From NCBI GenBank assembly GCA_023376005.1, contig CM042176.1, positions 15,090,608 to 15,154,607 on the forward strand: a stretch of DNA of 64,000 nt, read 5' to 3'. Source of the DNA: Doryteuthis pealeii. Lineage: Eukaryota > Mollusca > Cephalopoda > Myopsida > Loliginidae. The position numbers were made by a program, and so were the translations under genes. Positions 14,247 through 28,243 of the stretch are shown here, piece after piece. A model generated the notes under the pieces. It worked only from the letters and a program-made list of their open reading frames with translations. It had not been told where the DNA came from and ran no database searches. The stretch's first letter is position 1. The number at the start of each line of letters is the position of its first letter.

Positions 14247-15814
14247 CTACATAAATCAACTAACTCCTCATCTCATCTGTCTAATTGCTATTTATCAGAC
14301 AGATGCAACCATTATTTTATGGTATAGAGGGGAGGTAAATTAAACCAAAAGCACCCTTAATTGTAACATGCTGCTTGGGTCTCTTGGTACATTTTTGGTT
14401 TTACACTTACAATTTATTTGCCACACTCTCATATATGGTTGGCAACCTTCCGTCTATTTTAGACGATGGTGTAGTTTTTTTTCTTTTTTTCTCTCTCTCA
14501 CACTTAGAGCTACGCGAGTGGCTGAACAGACCGATCCTTGAATGGCAGTCTCTGGTGCAGTGGCTGCAAACAAAAGGTGATGCTTTCTGTGGGTGTTGGG
14601 GGGTGCTGCTGTTTCTCCTTTCTTTTAGCTCTATTTTCTGCGGCAGCTTTTTTTCCTCTCTTTTTCACTTCTTTTTGTTCCTTGTTTGACGAGGAGGCGC
14701 CAGGTTGCACAGTCTTCTGCACAAGCTTCCCACGTGTATGTTGATGCGGCATGTCTTCAGGTCTCTCTTGGAGACATCTTTGAAGCGTAGGCATGGTTTC
14801 CCTGCCGGTCGGGTGCCCTCCACTAGTTCACCATACAGTAGGTCTTTGGGGATGCGGCCTTTGTTCATCCTCCTGACATGGCCAAAAAAAGGATATGAAA
14901 ACAACACAATATGCTGTTAAAGTTGTAAACCTCCCCTCGTGGGGATGAACACCTGCAGCCCTTTTATGCACCTTACTGTGCATTTTCCAACATTACTGCA
15001 ATTCCTGCAACTCCTAGCTTTTCCCAACTTTACTGGCCATAATCGTCCCGTGATCGTCTGCTTACTTGACCCCAACTTAGGACCTCCACGTGTGCACGTA
15101 ATACTGCCTCAGGGCTCATCCAGGGGGTTTACAATCAATTATCAAAAGAGAAGACAAGACAAGACAATTTCAGGTGAACATCAATCAAAATGGCATAGAG
15201 GTATATGGTTCTTACATTGCTTCCTTCTTTCATTTCTATCTGCTAATCACACATTCTTCTCCGTACTGTCGAGATGAGAGGGGGCAAAATGCCCCCTCTT
15301 GTTCTTTTAAAGACTTCTGCTAATGTTGCAATCTCTGGTGGACAGCTAAACTGATCTTCATTCTTCGGCGTCCAAAACTCAACTCTACCCTGGGGTCCAG
15401 ACTAAACTCTCTCTTCTCAACTTTTTAGCTGGGACTCTCTATATATAAAATTCCACCCCCACCATCTCCTTTCTGACTAACCTTGACACTCAATTTCATC
15501 CCCAGATGTTTTGTTGGTTTGAAATACTATGACTAGAACAATAATAATAATACCTGGCACAACAGATAAACAAACGTCCACATTATCAATTAACAATGAA
15601 TAATTAGGCCCAAAATAAACATTGGTCTCTTGGTTTTGAGACATTTGTCTCGGTTGGATATCAAATATCTTCCTATCACTCCTTTTTTATTTAATTATTC
15701 GTTCCTTAGTCATATTCACTCATGTATACACACATGATTCACTATATTCCCTCCAAACACAGACACTCATGTGTCAATAATCTTACATACTATATTTTCA
15801 TATAACTAATTATT

Positions 15815-15850
<36 letters not shown>

Positions 15851-16834
15851 TTGCATACCTCCAAATGCATTCTGCACTTGATGCAATGCGTAGTATCATA
15901 AAGTTAAAATATTTTATATCAAAATCATAGCTAATATTGAACAATGTTTCGATTTATAAAAATCATCTTCAGAGCTTGTTTTACTCCGGACTTAACAAGA
16001 GCGGAGACGAAAATAATATGAATTCAATATGATATAAAATACTTTTACTTTAACAGCATATTGTGTTTTCATATCCTTTTATCTATCTATCTTTATTTCT
16101 CTTTCTCCCTTACCCATTTTTTCACCCCCTCTTTATCTCTTTTTTATCTCCCAATTTACATTTTTCATTCCCCCCTCTTTCTCTCTTCACTTTCTATATC
16201 TTTCTCTTTTACTCACTATCTCACACTGGTTTTCTTATCTTCTCTCTCTCCTTTTCTCCCTTCTTTTAGTCTTTCTTTTTCCCCTTTCTCTCGTTGGATG
16301 AATAGATATCCATCTCTATTCTCTCTTTCCTCCTCCCAGCTACAGGCAAAAGCAGAAAATATTGCAAAGTAAATTATTTACTTACCTAAGTAAGAAAAAT
16401 GTATCCACAGAATACATAGCCATGTCTACGACTTGAAAAGTGAATCTGCCGCTCATATCCATAAGACTTATAATATTTCCTGAAAAATAAATTGTTTCTC
16501 TGAATTTTTGAGATGAGGCTTGATAATTTGGATTATTTGGACTATTGTACCCAGTCATGGTTAACGGAATAAGTACAGTATACGCCCATGGATTGAATAA
16601 CGGGTTAGGTTTAAGTTCCGTGAAGGCTAGCAATTACAGCAAGAAGATTCCTGAGTTCAAAGAGAAGGTTCCTAAGTTTTAGGAGGGGTTTCCTGAGTTT
16701 GAGAAGAAATACCTGAAGAAGACCGGAGAGTACATCGCCTGAAACGTTGTGCAGATAACAATAAAGATGAGGATAATAGTCCGAATAATACAAATTGTTT
16801 TGAAAGGATTTATTTTGAAAAAGAAACTTAAGAA

Positions 16835-16870
<36 letters not shown>

Positions 16871-19594
16871 GGAGAGGTTGCGATTAGTCCCATCTCATAC
16901 AGAATTATTTTCCAGGGTTTTTAAATGGAAAATAAGTCGTCGGGGTGACGTAAAGTCAGTATCAGCCAATCAGTGAGGGAGTCTATTCACTTTTCACTAG
17001 CACTAGACCAAGGAGATTGTTTTTTGCTTCTGAGATTTTATTCTCTATTGGAGGGAACTCACACTTTCTTCTTCTCATTAGATGAACTTTAAAAAAAAGC
17101 ATATTCTGCAGGACTTTGATCAGTATTTTTGACTACTGTAATCTATTTGTTTTAATACACATTACTTGTCGAATTTATGAGTTTATTGTTTTTCTGTCTT
17201 AATACATGTATCCTTATGTATTTGTTGTAAGGGCTGGTTTAGCTCAGTTGGTAGAGCGTTCGGCTAGGAATCACAAGGTTCCTGGTTCGATACTAGCCCT
17301 CGCCAACTCAGCGTATGAGTAGCACAGGGATATGTGCGGTAAAGTAAAGAGCTGATGGTAGGTATGGTGCTCCATCTCAGATGCTAAAATAATCTCCTTG
17401 GTCTAGCGCTAGTGAAAAAGGGGATAGACTCCCTCGCCGATTGGCTGAAACTGACATTAGGCCGCCCGACGACTTTACTATATATATCCACTTATTACAA
17501 CGACCATATTCTTAATATTTTGGGTTATAACAGGTTTGAAAATAGGTGTAACAGATGTGAAAATAAAATAAAGTGCCAAACTTACCGAGAGTTGTTATGC
17601 TAAAATAATAGCTATGTCCAAGAATGACCCAAGCCATACTGAGAAATCGAATCCCATGAACGGCTGGAAGGCTTCCATCTGGCAATTTTGTGTTCAGTAA
17701 TTTCTCAATATTTTTCAATATAGAAAAACATAGAAAAACTTCTTCAGACCAACTGAAAAAAAAAACAAAAAAAACAAACAAAAAAAAAAAATCAAGGGAA
17801 AAGAAAATTAATTAAATTTATGTAATATAATGAATATGCATACACCTGGGTACCTCCCTCACAGTAATATGATTAGCTAGTGTCAGCCATAAATACTGAG
17901 CAATGTAGAGGTACAATGCCTACTAATACGCCTAATACTACTACTACGTAGCATCAGTATTACTACTTACCTGCTCGAGTGTATCACACTGCTACTTCTA
18001 CTAATATATCCCTTCCTGGGAGATATCAGATTGGATCTCATCCTCGTCGCCAATCTGATATCTCCTGGGAAGGGATATATTAGTAGAAGTAGTAGTGTGA
18101 TACACTCGAGCAGGTAAGTAGTAATACTGATGCTACGTTGTCATAGTAGTATTAGGCATAGTAGTAGGCATTGTACCTCTACATTGCTCAGTATTTATGG
18201 CTGGCACTATCCAATCATATTACTGTTGGGGGGGCAGGTGTATGCATATTCATTACATCAATTTTGTTAATAAGTCTTGTGGTTTTTATGTTGCTTGGAG
18301 CGCTCTTGAGTCAGCAGTAACCAAAACTGCATTTGAATTCATGGGTAATTGTCTGAAGATTACTTTTTAAGGTAATTAAAATAATAAATTAAAAAAAAAC
18401 CACCAAAAACAGAGCCTGAGGTTACAGTGGCCTGGAGATGAGGATAACAGTCTGAAATATCATATTCTTCATATCAAGTCTCATCTCATAAATATGTATA
18501 AGTAAACCTCTTAGGTTTTAGAAAACAGAAAAAGGCAAATAAAAAACCCTAAAACAGAGTGATGTTACAGTGGCCTGAAAGTTGTGTTTATACTTAATAA
18601 AGATGAGGACAACAGTCTCTAGTCTGGAACTTTTCTGACACACCTTGTATTTTTGATTTGATATAATTGATCCTCATGGTATTAGTTTTTGTTGTTGCTG
18701 CTGCTATATTATTATTATTGCCAATGACTTTTAGTATATAAAATGCATTGACTTTTAGTATATAAAAATGCATTGGACGGACAATGACTTTAGTATATAA
18801 AAATGTAATTGGACAATGACTTTTAGTATATAAAATGTATTGGACAATGGCTTTTAGTATATAAAAATGTATTGGACAATGGCTTTTAGTATATAAAAAT
18901 GTATTGGACAATGGCTTTTAGTATATAAATGCATTGGAAAAGATTTTTTTTACTATAAACAACTACTGTTGTGTTGTTACCATCATCATCATCATTAATA
19001 TTCTATTCTATTTTTTGTTCTTTTCCTCAGGTATTGTTAACCGTATTTTATCATGGAAAGTTTTTATTCCTCTAAGTCAACTGACTTACTGTGCTTACCT
19101 CATACATACTCAAGTAGTTTGGATTTGAAATCTTTTTTGTGACAACAATCCTTGAATTTTTGTGACAGACCTTGTATGTGAAAAAGATTTAGTGAAAGAG
19201 AAAGTGAATTAATTACCAGAATATTTTTTTGGTGTTACTTGCTGAATAAGCAAATTACTGCTATCTTGCATTTCATTATTTGGTAATCCAGTTGAAATCT
19301 CCGATTCCGGAATTTGTTTAAAGTAAACGTCACATAATGTTCCAAATAAAATGAAAGAACAAAACAAACAAATTGTTCTGAAAAGAAAAGAAAAAAAAGT
19401 TAAAATAAAAACAAAAAAAAAAAAAAAAACAAAAAAAAACAGGATGAGAATGGATGTTTATTTGTCTGAATTTTTTTTAGATGAGGCTTGATATGTTTTG
19501 TGAGGATCAGTGAAAAAATAATGCCATTTTGTTTAGGAACAGGTATAATAATGTTTGCCTCTCTCTCTCTTATATATATAATATATATATATAT

Positions 19595-19662
<68 letters not shown>

Positions 19663-22591
19663 TTTATATATAAAAATGAATATAAAAAAAAAAAAAAAAA
19701 AAGAAGGAGAGGTTGCGATTAGTCCCATCTCATACAGAATTATTTTCCAGGGTTTTTAAATGGAAAATAAGTCGTCGGGGTGACGTAAAGTCAGTATCAG
19801 CCAATCAGTGAGGGAGTCTATTCACTTTTCACTAGCACTAGACCAAGGAGATTGTTTTTTGCTTCTGAGATTTTATTCTCTATTGGAGGGAACTCACACT
19901 TTCTTCTTCTCATTAGATGAACTTTAAAAAAAAGCATATTCTGCAGGACTTTGATCAGTATTTTTGACTACTGTAATCTATTTGTTTTAATACACATTAC
20001 TTGTCGAATTTATGAGTTATTTGTTTTTCTGTCTTAATACATGTATCCTTATGTATTTGTTGTAAGGGCTGGTTTAGCTCAGTTGGTAGAGCGTTCGGCT
20101 AGGAATCACAAGGTTCCTGGTTCGATACTAGCCCTCGCCAACTCAGCGTATGAGTAGCACAGGGATATGTGCGGTAAAGTAAAGAGCTGATGGTAGGTAT
20201 GGTGCTCCATCTCAGATGCTAAAATAATCTCCTTGGTCTAGCGCTAGTGAAAAGGGGATAGACTCCCTCGCCGATTGGCTGAAACTGACATTAGGCCGCC
20301 CCGACGACTTTACTATATATATCCACTTATTACAACGACCATATTCTTAATATTTTGGGTTATAACAGGTTTGAAAATAGGTGTAAACAGATGTGAAAAT
20401 AAAATAAAGTGCCAAACTTACCGAGAGTTGTTATGCTAAAATAATAGCTATGTCCAAGAATGACCCAAGCCATACTGAGAAATCGAATCCCATGAACGGC
20501 TGGAAGGCTTCCATCTGGCAATTTTGTGTTCAGTAATTTCTCAATATTTTTCAATATAGAAAAACATAGAAAAAACTTCTTCAGACCAACTGAAAAAAAA
20601 ACAAAAAAAACAAACAAAAAAAAAAAATCAAAGGGAAAAGAAAATTAATTTAAATTTATGTAATATAATGAATATGCATACACCTGGGTACCTCCCTCAC
20701 AGTAATATGATTAGCTAGTGTCAGCCATAAATACTGAGCAATGTAGAGGTACAATGCCTACTAATACGCCTAATACTACTACTACGTAGCATCAGTATTA
20801 CTACTTACCTGCTCGAGTGTATCACACTGCTACTTCTACTAATATATCCCTTCCTGGGAGATATCAGATTGGATCTCATCCTCGTCGCCAATCTGATATC
20901 TCCTGGGAAGGGATATATTAGTAGAAGTAGTAGTGTGATACACTCGAGCAGGTAAGTAGTAATACTGATGCTACGTTGTCATAGTAGTATTAGGCATAGT
21001 AGTAGGCATTGTACCTCTACATTGTTCAGTATTTATGGCTGGCACTATCCAATCATATTACTGTTGGGGGGGGGGGCAGGTGTATGCATATTCATTACAT
21101 CAATTTTGTTAATAAGTCTTGTGGTTTTTATGTTGCTTGGAGCGCTCTTGAGTCAGCAGTAACCAAAACTGCATTTGAATTCATGGGTAATTGTCTGAAG
21201 ATTACTTATTTTAAGGTAATTAAAATAATAAATTAAAAAAAAACCACCAAAAACAGAGCCTGAGGTTACAGTGGCCTGGAGATGAGGATAACAGTCTGAA
21301 ATATCATATTCTTCATATCAAGTCTCATCTCATAAATATGTATAAGTAAAACCTCTTAGGTTTTAGAAAACAGAAAAAGGCAAATAAAAAACACCTAAAA
21401 CAGAGTGATGTTACAGTGGCCTGAAAGTTGTGTTTATACTTAATAAAGATGAGGACAACAGTCTCTAGTCCTGGAACTTTTCTGACACACCTTGTATTTT
21501 TGATTTGATATAATTGATCCTCATGGTATTAGTTTTTGTTGTTGCTGCTGCTATTATTATTATTATTGCCAATGACTTTTAGTATATAAAAATGCATTGG
21601 ACAATGACTTTTAGTATATAAAAATGCATTGGACAATGACTTTTAGTATATAAAAATGTATTGGACAATGACTTTTAGTATATAAAAATGTATTGGACAA
21701 TGACTTTTAGTATATAAAATGTATTGGACAATGACTTTTAGTATATAAAAATGTATTGGACAATGGCTTTTAGTATATAAAAATGTATTGGACAATGGCT
21801 TTTAGTATATAAATGCATTGGAAAAGATTTTTTTACTATAAACAACTACTGTTGTTGTTGTTACCATCATCATCATCATTAATATTCTATTCTATTTTTG
21901 TTCTTTTCCTCAGGTATTGTTAACCGTATTTTATCATGGAAAGTTTTTATTCCTCTAAGTCAACTGACTTACTGTGCTTACCTCATACATACTCAAGTAG
22001 TTTGGATTTGAAAATCTTTTTGTGACAACAATCCTTGAATTTTTGTGACAGACCTTGTATGTGAAAAAGATTTAGTGAAAGAGAAAGTGAATTAATTACC
22101 AGAATATTTTTTTGGTGTTACTTGCTGAATAAGCAAATTACTGCTATCTTGCATTTCATTATTTGGTAATCCAGTTGAAATCTCCGATTCCGGAATTTGT
22201 TTAAAGTAAACGTCACATAATGTTCCAAATAAAATGAAAGAACAAAACAACAAACAAATTGTTCTGAAAAGAAAAGAAAAGAAAAAAAGTTAAAATAAAA
22301 ACAAAAAAAAAACAACAAAAAACAAAAAAAAACAGGATGATGAGAATGGATGTTTATTTGTCTGAATTTTTTTAGATGAGGCTTGATATGTATTTGTGAG
22401 GATCAGTGAAAAAATAATGCCATTTTGTTTAGGACAGGTATAATAATGTTTGCCTCTCTCTCTCTCTCTCTTATATATATATATATAAAATGAATATATA
22501 AAGGTTTCACATATCTATTTGGTGAAAAAGGAACATTCACGACCATATTGGTTTCATGTGAGGCAATCGTCAGGCGGAGAAGTTACAAATG

Positions 22592-22643
<52 letters not shown>

Positions 22644-25600
22644 TATGTGCACACACATACATTATGTATATACGAAGGTGTGTCAAGAAGTAATGCCATT
22701 TTGTTTAGGACAGGTATAATAGTGTTTGCCTCTCTTCGGCCCCATGAAAGAGGGTTTGAGAGGCACACATTATTCCAGTAACGAGGAAGTGAAATCTGTA
22801 GTAAAGAAGTGGCTCAAAGAACAGTCAATAGAATTTTATGGGGCAGGGATACATGGTCTCATTCGAAGGTGGAACATTGCTATTGAGAGAAATGGTGACT
22901 ATGTGGAGAAGAAGGGATGTGATCCATAGATGACCAGCTTCATTCTGTTTTATAATACATGTTCATGTGTTGGTAATTATCACTGTCCTAAACAAAATGG
23001 CATTACTTTTTTTTACTCACTTTGTATTTTGATTTTTCAGACTGTTGTCCTCATCTTTATCGTGATATATAAAAATATAATAATGATGAAATTATGAACA
23101 GGGGTCAGGTGCACTAAAACTCATCAAAGGTACATGTGCAGTACATAGAATAATATACTAATATCAGGAACATGAATAGCGTACAGTAATAATATACATG
23201 TATGTGTGTGCATGTGCATATGTATATGGAGGGGAGATATCAGGTATAAGTGTTGTTGAATTACAGGATGCATGGAGATTTTGAAAGGTGCAGTGTTTTG
23301 GCAGCCATCTATGGATGCAGGCAGTTTATTCCATGCCTCAGCAACTCTGAATGCAGGTTGTTTGCTCACATCAGAAATCATTAATTTAATGCAAACAATA
23401 TGAAAGATCTATTTGAAAATGTCAACATGGAGTACATTCTGTCCTTTTTGAGGGAAATAAAAAGTATACCATAGAATATAGACATGAACTTAATACCATA
23501 CAACATGATCCCCAATAATGCTAACACATTGTTAAAACCAATTACTAAAATGTATAAATATAAATACACAACATATTACTTCCTGTTAGGCATGACATAA
23601 CCCCAGAGGGGTTGATATGCTGTTAAAATCAACCAACCAACCAACAGATCGGTAGGTAGACCACGCCTACACTTTAAAGATGTCTGTGGGAGAGACATGA
23701 GGATATGCCACATTGGCACAAACACGTGGGTGGTAGATGCAGTAAATCGAGTGATCTGGTGCCTTAATATTAAGCTAGGCACGAAGAGGAGTAAGGTGGA
23801 GAGGAGAGTAGCATCGACAGCAAAGAGAGCCAGAAAGAGGTAAAAAAAAATAGACCGGTCTGGCGCCTTAACATTAAGCAAGGCACGGGGAGGGGGAGGC
23901 AGAGAGGAGAGTAGCCTCGACTGCAAACAGAACCAGAAAGAGGGAAGAAAAACAGCAGCCCCAGAAAGCATCACAGTTTGTGTACAGTCAGTGTACCAAC
24001 GACTGTCACTCAAGAATTGGCCTGCACAGTCACTTGCGCAGATGCAGATTATTTTTTGGACACTACTCCATCGTCCTTAGTGGACGGTAAGGTGCCAACA
24101 GAGGAAAATGAAATCTTATTTCCACATTAATTCTATTTGCCATGGTATCTTCAGGAAAGCCTGCCACCGAGGGCGGCCCAGAGCCAAATTTGATTAAATC
24201 ATTGATATGATGATATTTCATAGCCTCGACAGCAAAGAGAGCCAGAAAGAGAGAGAAAAGCCAGCAGCCCCAGAAAGCACCACAGTTAGTGTGCATTCAG
24301 CGCACCAAAGACTGTCACTCAAGAATAGGCCTGCACAGTCACTTGCGCAGATGCAGATTATTTTTTGGACACTACTCCATCGTACTTAATGGATGGAAAG
24401 CTGCCAAGAATCAATACTTACATGGCAATGATGGCTTTTGTATCCCAAACTGGTTTCTGTGGACAATGAACAGTAGCATTAAGCCGGTCTCCCAAATGAT
24501 TGGGCAACATATGAAGTCCTACAATGAAAAAAAAATATGTGTAACGACATTGAAGATCCCAAAAGGTGGCAGTAGTAATTAACATTAAATAAATCCAGGA
24601 GTAACAAGTTTTAAAGAAATTTAATTGTAAATGATGGGGCAACATATGAAGTCCTACAATGAAAAAAATAAATATGTGTAACGATATTGAAGATCCCAAA
24701 AGGTGGTAGTAGTAATTAATTAACATTAATAAATACAGGAGTAACAAGTATTAAAGAAATTTAATTGTGAATTAAATTGGCCCCTATGGTGTAGGGTAGA
24801 TAATTTATGGGGGAACAAATTTGCAGAGTTACAAGTTAGGCGGGAAATTCAAAGACAAGGTATGACGACAAATATACTATAATAATAGTATATTTATAAT
24901 AATAGTATAATAATAGTTTAATACATGGTAAATGTACAATACGTATATTTACGTTAGAACAAAGGGGGGTTAGTGAATGTTCACTTCAATGTTCGTTGAG
25001 GTTAGGTCGGATATAGCTACCAGTGATTTGTTTGTTTAGGGGTCTCCAAAAGACCGTGGTAGGTTTAGCTAGCTAGTTATTTGTTTAGTTGGTGAAGTTG
25101 CAAGAGTTAAATCCTGAGTGGAGTCTTTGTAATAGACTTCAAAGTATCAGAGTTGTGTTGAGGGTAAGCTATTTCCGAGGTTGTTGTAGGGAATTGCCGA
25201 AGGCTCTCCAAATTCTCCTATGCGGAAATTGTAGGCAGTTTTTATCGTCTGTCTAGGGTGTTGATAAAGTCTCTATCTTCGTAGTTTTGTGGGATTGATA
25301 AACAAGAATTCCTTCAAGGGTTTAATATTCTATGTCCGTTTTATCCTTAAATGAATAAGCAAAGAATAAAGTAGCCTTTGTGTCCCGCTAAAGGGATAGG
25401 AGTGAAAAAAAGAGGGCGAGTGAAGCTGCTGCTCAGTTTTATAGTCATCGTCAGGTGATCGTAAGGGGGGTTGATGCTGGTGTTGACCGGTGAAACCAGA
25501 CATTTGTCCCGCTAAGGGGATAGGAGTGCAAAGAGAGAATGAAGGAAGCAGGTGAAAGCTTTTATAGGCATCATCACGTGATCATAAGAGGGGCCAGTCA

Positions 25601-28209
25601 GCTGCTGCTGGTGTTTACCGGTGAAACCAGACGTTTGTCTCCAAAGGACTGCTAGCCTGTGTAGCCGGAAACAAGTCCCTTACTAAATTTCAACAGTTTA
25701 GAAGGAGTAACCAGTGAAGGGAGTATGATTTTGTAAAAGTAGTCAGGTAAAACTGTAATAGTAGTCATTGCTTATATTAATTTACTGTCGTTGTGGTTGT
25801 AGAATATGCTGACTCTGCAGAGGGGGAAGACAGTCTGCCAATGAGATGTAGGTATACACTGTCTTGCATATTTTAATAATTTCAAAGAGAAAATTTTAAT
25901 TTGAAACAAAATAAATAGAAAGAAAGAAACGGTATTACTTACCAAAATACAAATTCACTACAGAAAGACAAAACTTATGATTTTTGTTGTCTTGTTTGAA
26001 TTAAAGTCACTTAAAATACAAAATGATGTAGATTAAACAACCTTTTTTTCCTTTCTTTTTCAAATAATCAAGTATTTTGCATAAAAATTAAAAATACTAA
26101 TTATTTTTACAATTTAAAACAAACCGTAGACTACTACCAATAACCTCGTGTAGTCTGTATCATTTATGTCTTTCGTTGGACGAGTCCAAAATTCTTGCCA
26201 GGGAAATATCCTCTCTTATAACTAGTTTAATACTTTTTTATCAACAGGTTTTAGCGAAACACTGGATTGTGGAAGTGCAGCACTCGCTATATAAACCACA
26301 CCTAGCTGCGTGCAGATTTGTCCTTCATACACTTAAAATTCATCTCCAGAGTAAGGTTTGGGGACATGGAGGATATTAAAAGAAATATGACTACGTATCA
26401 TTAAGTGATATAAAAAGTAGAATTTCATACATGCTTCGACCAACGGAAAAATCGCTGGAATAAGTGTTAAATGCCAAAGGGACTATTCTGAAGAAAGTTA
26501 ACGTTTCATTCTGTATTAGTAGATAAATCTTCCATTTCGATAGTGAAGCAACTGTTGCATAATTGTATGGTGGCGTGGGTTTTTGACAATACCCTAGAGT
26601 GAAAATTCTAAGGGGCCATTGTTTTCAGATCAGGAGATTGAAAACTACCAGACGGTTATGGCCCCAGGAGGTGGGAATCTCATATATCACGTGATTTAGT
26701 TAGTAAGTCAGTTTCAACCTAAATGGGACGCAGAACAGACGTGTTCTGCTGAGGTTGCTAACTCTGTGCGGTGAATGAAATGGGTAATGCAGAAATAAAT
26801 CTTTGATCGAGGAAAAATGTCTTGTAGTAAATTAATGCTTTAAAGAAGCGCTTAGTTAGAAACAGCCAGACAAGAACTTAGAAAAAGAAGAGACAATATG
26901 ACGACTGGCCAAAAGAAGGAAGGAACGGAAATGGCGACGAGACGTAGAAAGTAAGAAGTAACTGACAAGTAAGTCCCACATGCAACTCAGTCTCTCTCTC
27001 TCTCTCTGTCCATGTTACACGAGTCTACTCTCGATGTATATACCCAGCAATGGGGTATATAACATGTTTATTTGTGCTGAGAAGACCAGATGCATATTAA
27101 GTACATATGAAACGAATCTGGATATATAACAACTCTTATATTTCTATGGACCAAGTATCCAATAGGCACTCCAGCTGGGAGCCGCCTCGAGAGGAACACC
27201 TTTTGCTTTTCACCGCACACTTCCGGTTGTGGTACGAGAGGTACATGGAAAATAAACTTTAGAAATTGTGTGATATCATTTCTGAACCACATCTTTTTAT
27301 TTTCCATAGACATAAACAATATTTTGTAAATAAAAACTATTTTCATTTAGCTAAACCAATCTGCATTTCTTCTCCGATTAAACAAAAACTATTTTAGTAT
27401 TATCTGCATTATTCGGACTATTGTTCTCATCTGCACAACGTTTCGGCCGATATGCCCTCCGGCCTTCAGGTATTTCTTGACGGACTCGGGAACCTTCTCG
27501 GACTCGGGAAATTTCTTGTCGTAATCGGGAGCCATCACAGAACTTTGAACCGAACCCTTTATTCAGTCTACGGGGGTACCCTGTTCTCAATTTAGTTAAG
27601 TGATCACCCAATAATGTCATCATGCATCTGGCACCAGCTATATGCGTGGCTTCTAACACAGTATTATCTGTGTTATTCGGACTAATGTCCTCATCTTCAT
27701 TGTTATCCGTACAACATTTTGGCCGATATGCCCTCCGGCCTTCTTCAGGTATTTCTTGTCGGACTCGGGAACCATCATGGAACTTTGAACCTAACCCTTT
27801 ATTTAGTCTACGGGGGTATCCTGTTCTCATTCCGCTAACCATAGCTGGGGTAGGGGCGTTAAACTGTTAATTATTATTCTATGTTACTGTTGCCCTTGAT
27901 CAGGATTGAACCAGCAATCTAGAGATAACTGTCAGTTAGAACTGTCTTAACCTAACTACCTTATCCACTAGGCCTAATGTGTTTTTGTGTGTGTATACAC
28001 TCACCTTCCTCAAACAAATGTTTACAATCTTCTGCACTGCAAGAATTAGGGACACACAGACCAAAAGTGAAATCGACTTTCTGTTGAAAAGAATCAATAT
28101 ACAAACATAAATACTAATGATAGTTAACATCAATGTTAAAACTGTTTCATTTTTTTATCTATAACATAAAACCGAATTTACTTCTGATACAAAGAAAGAA
28201 AAGTCATTT

Positions 28210-28243
<34 letters not shown>

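Larger units (their letters stand above)
16840..19683 (+). repeat. Tandem segmental duplication, copy A (2.84 kb)
   Basis: It starts in poly(A) before gaaggagaggttgcgattag and ends in an AT run before atgaatataaa. It is nearly identical to copy B; differences are mostly homopolymer and microsatellite indels. It carries SINE-A pieces, duplicate exon 6, a palindrome, a 33-bp array, the opposite-strand relic exon and duplicate exon 5. Confidence 0.93.
19684..22502 (+). repeat. Tandem segmental duplication, copy B (2.82 kb)
   Basis: Same order and content as copy A. It holds the frame-intact version of exon 6. The junction between copies lies in poly(A)/AT sequence, which is a common site both of slippage and of assembly error. 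Confidence 0.93.

Noticed and set aside
17231..17303. A tRNA gene
   Set aside because: A and B boxes are good, but the acceptor stem does not pair properly and the sequence continues into the SINE-A body seen at several other loci.
27068..27346. An extra nrf-6-like exon between exons 3 and 4
   Set aside because: Exon 3 joins exon 4 in phase with the family order preserved; the open segment has no family motif.
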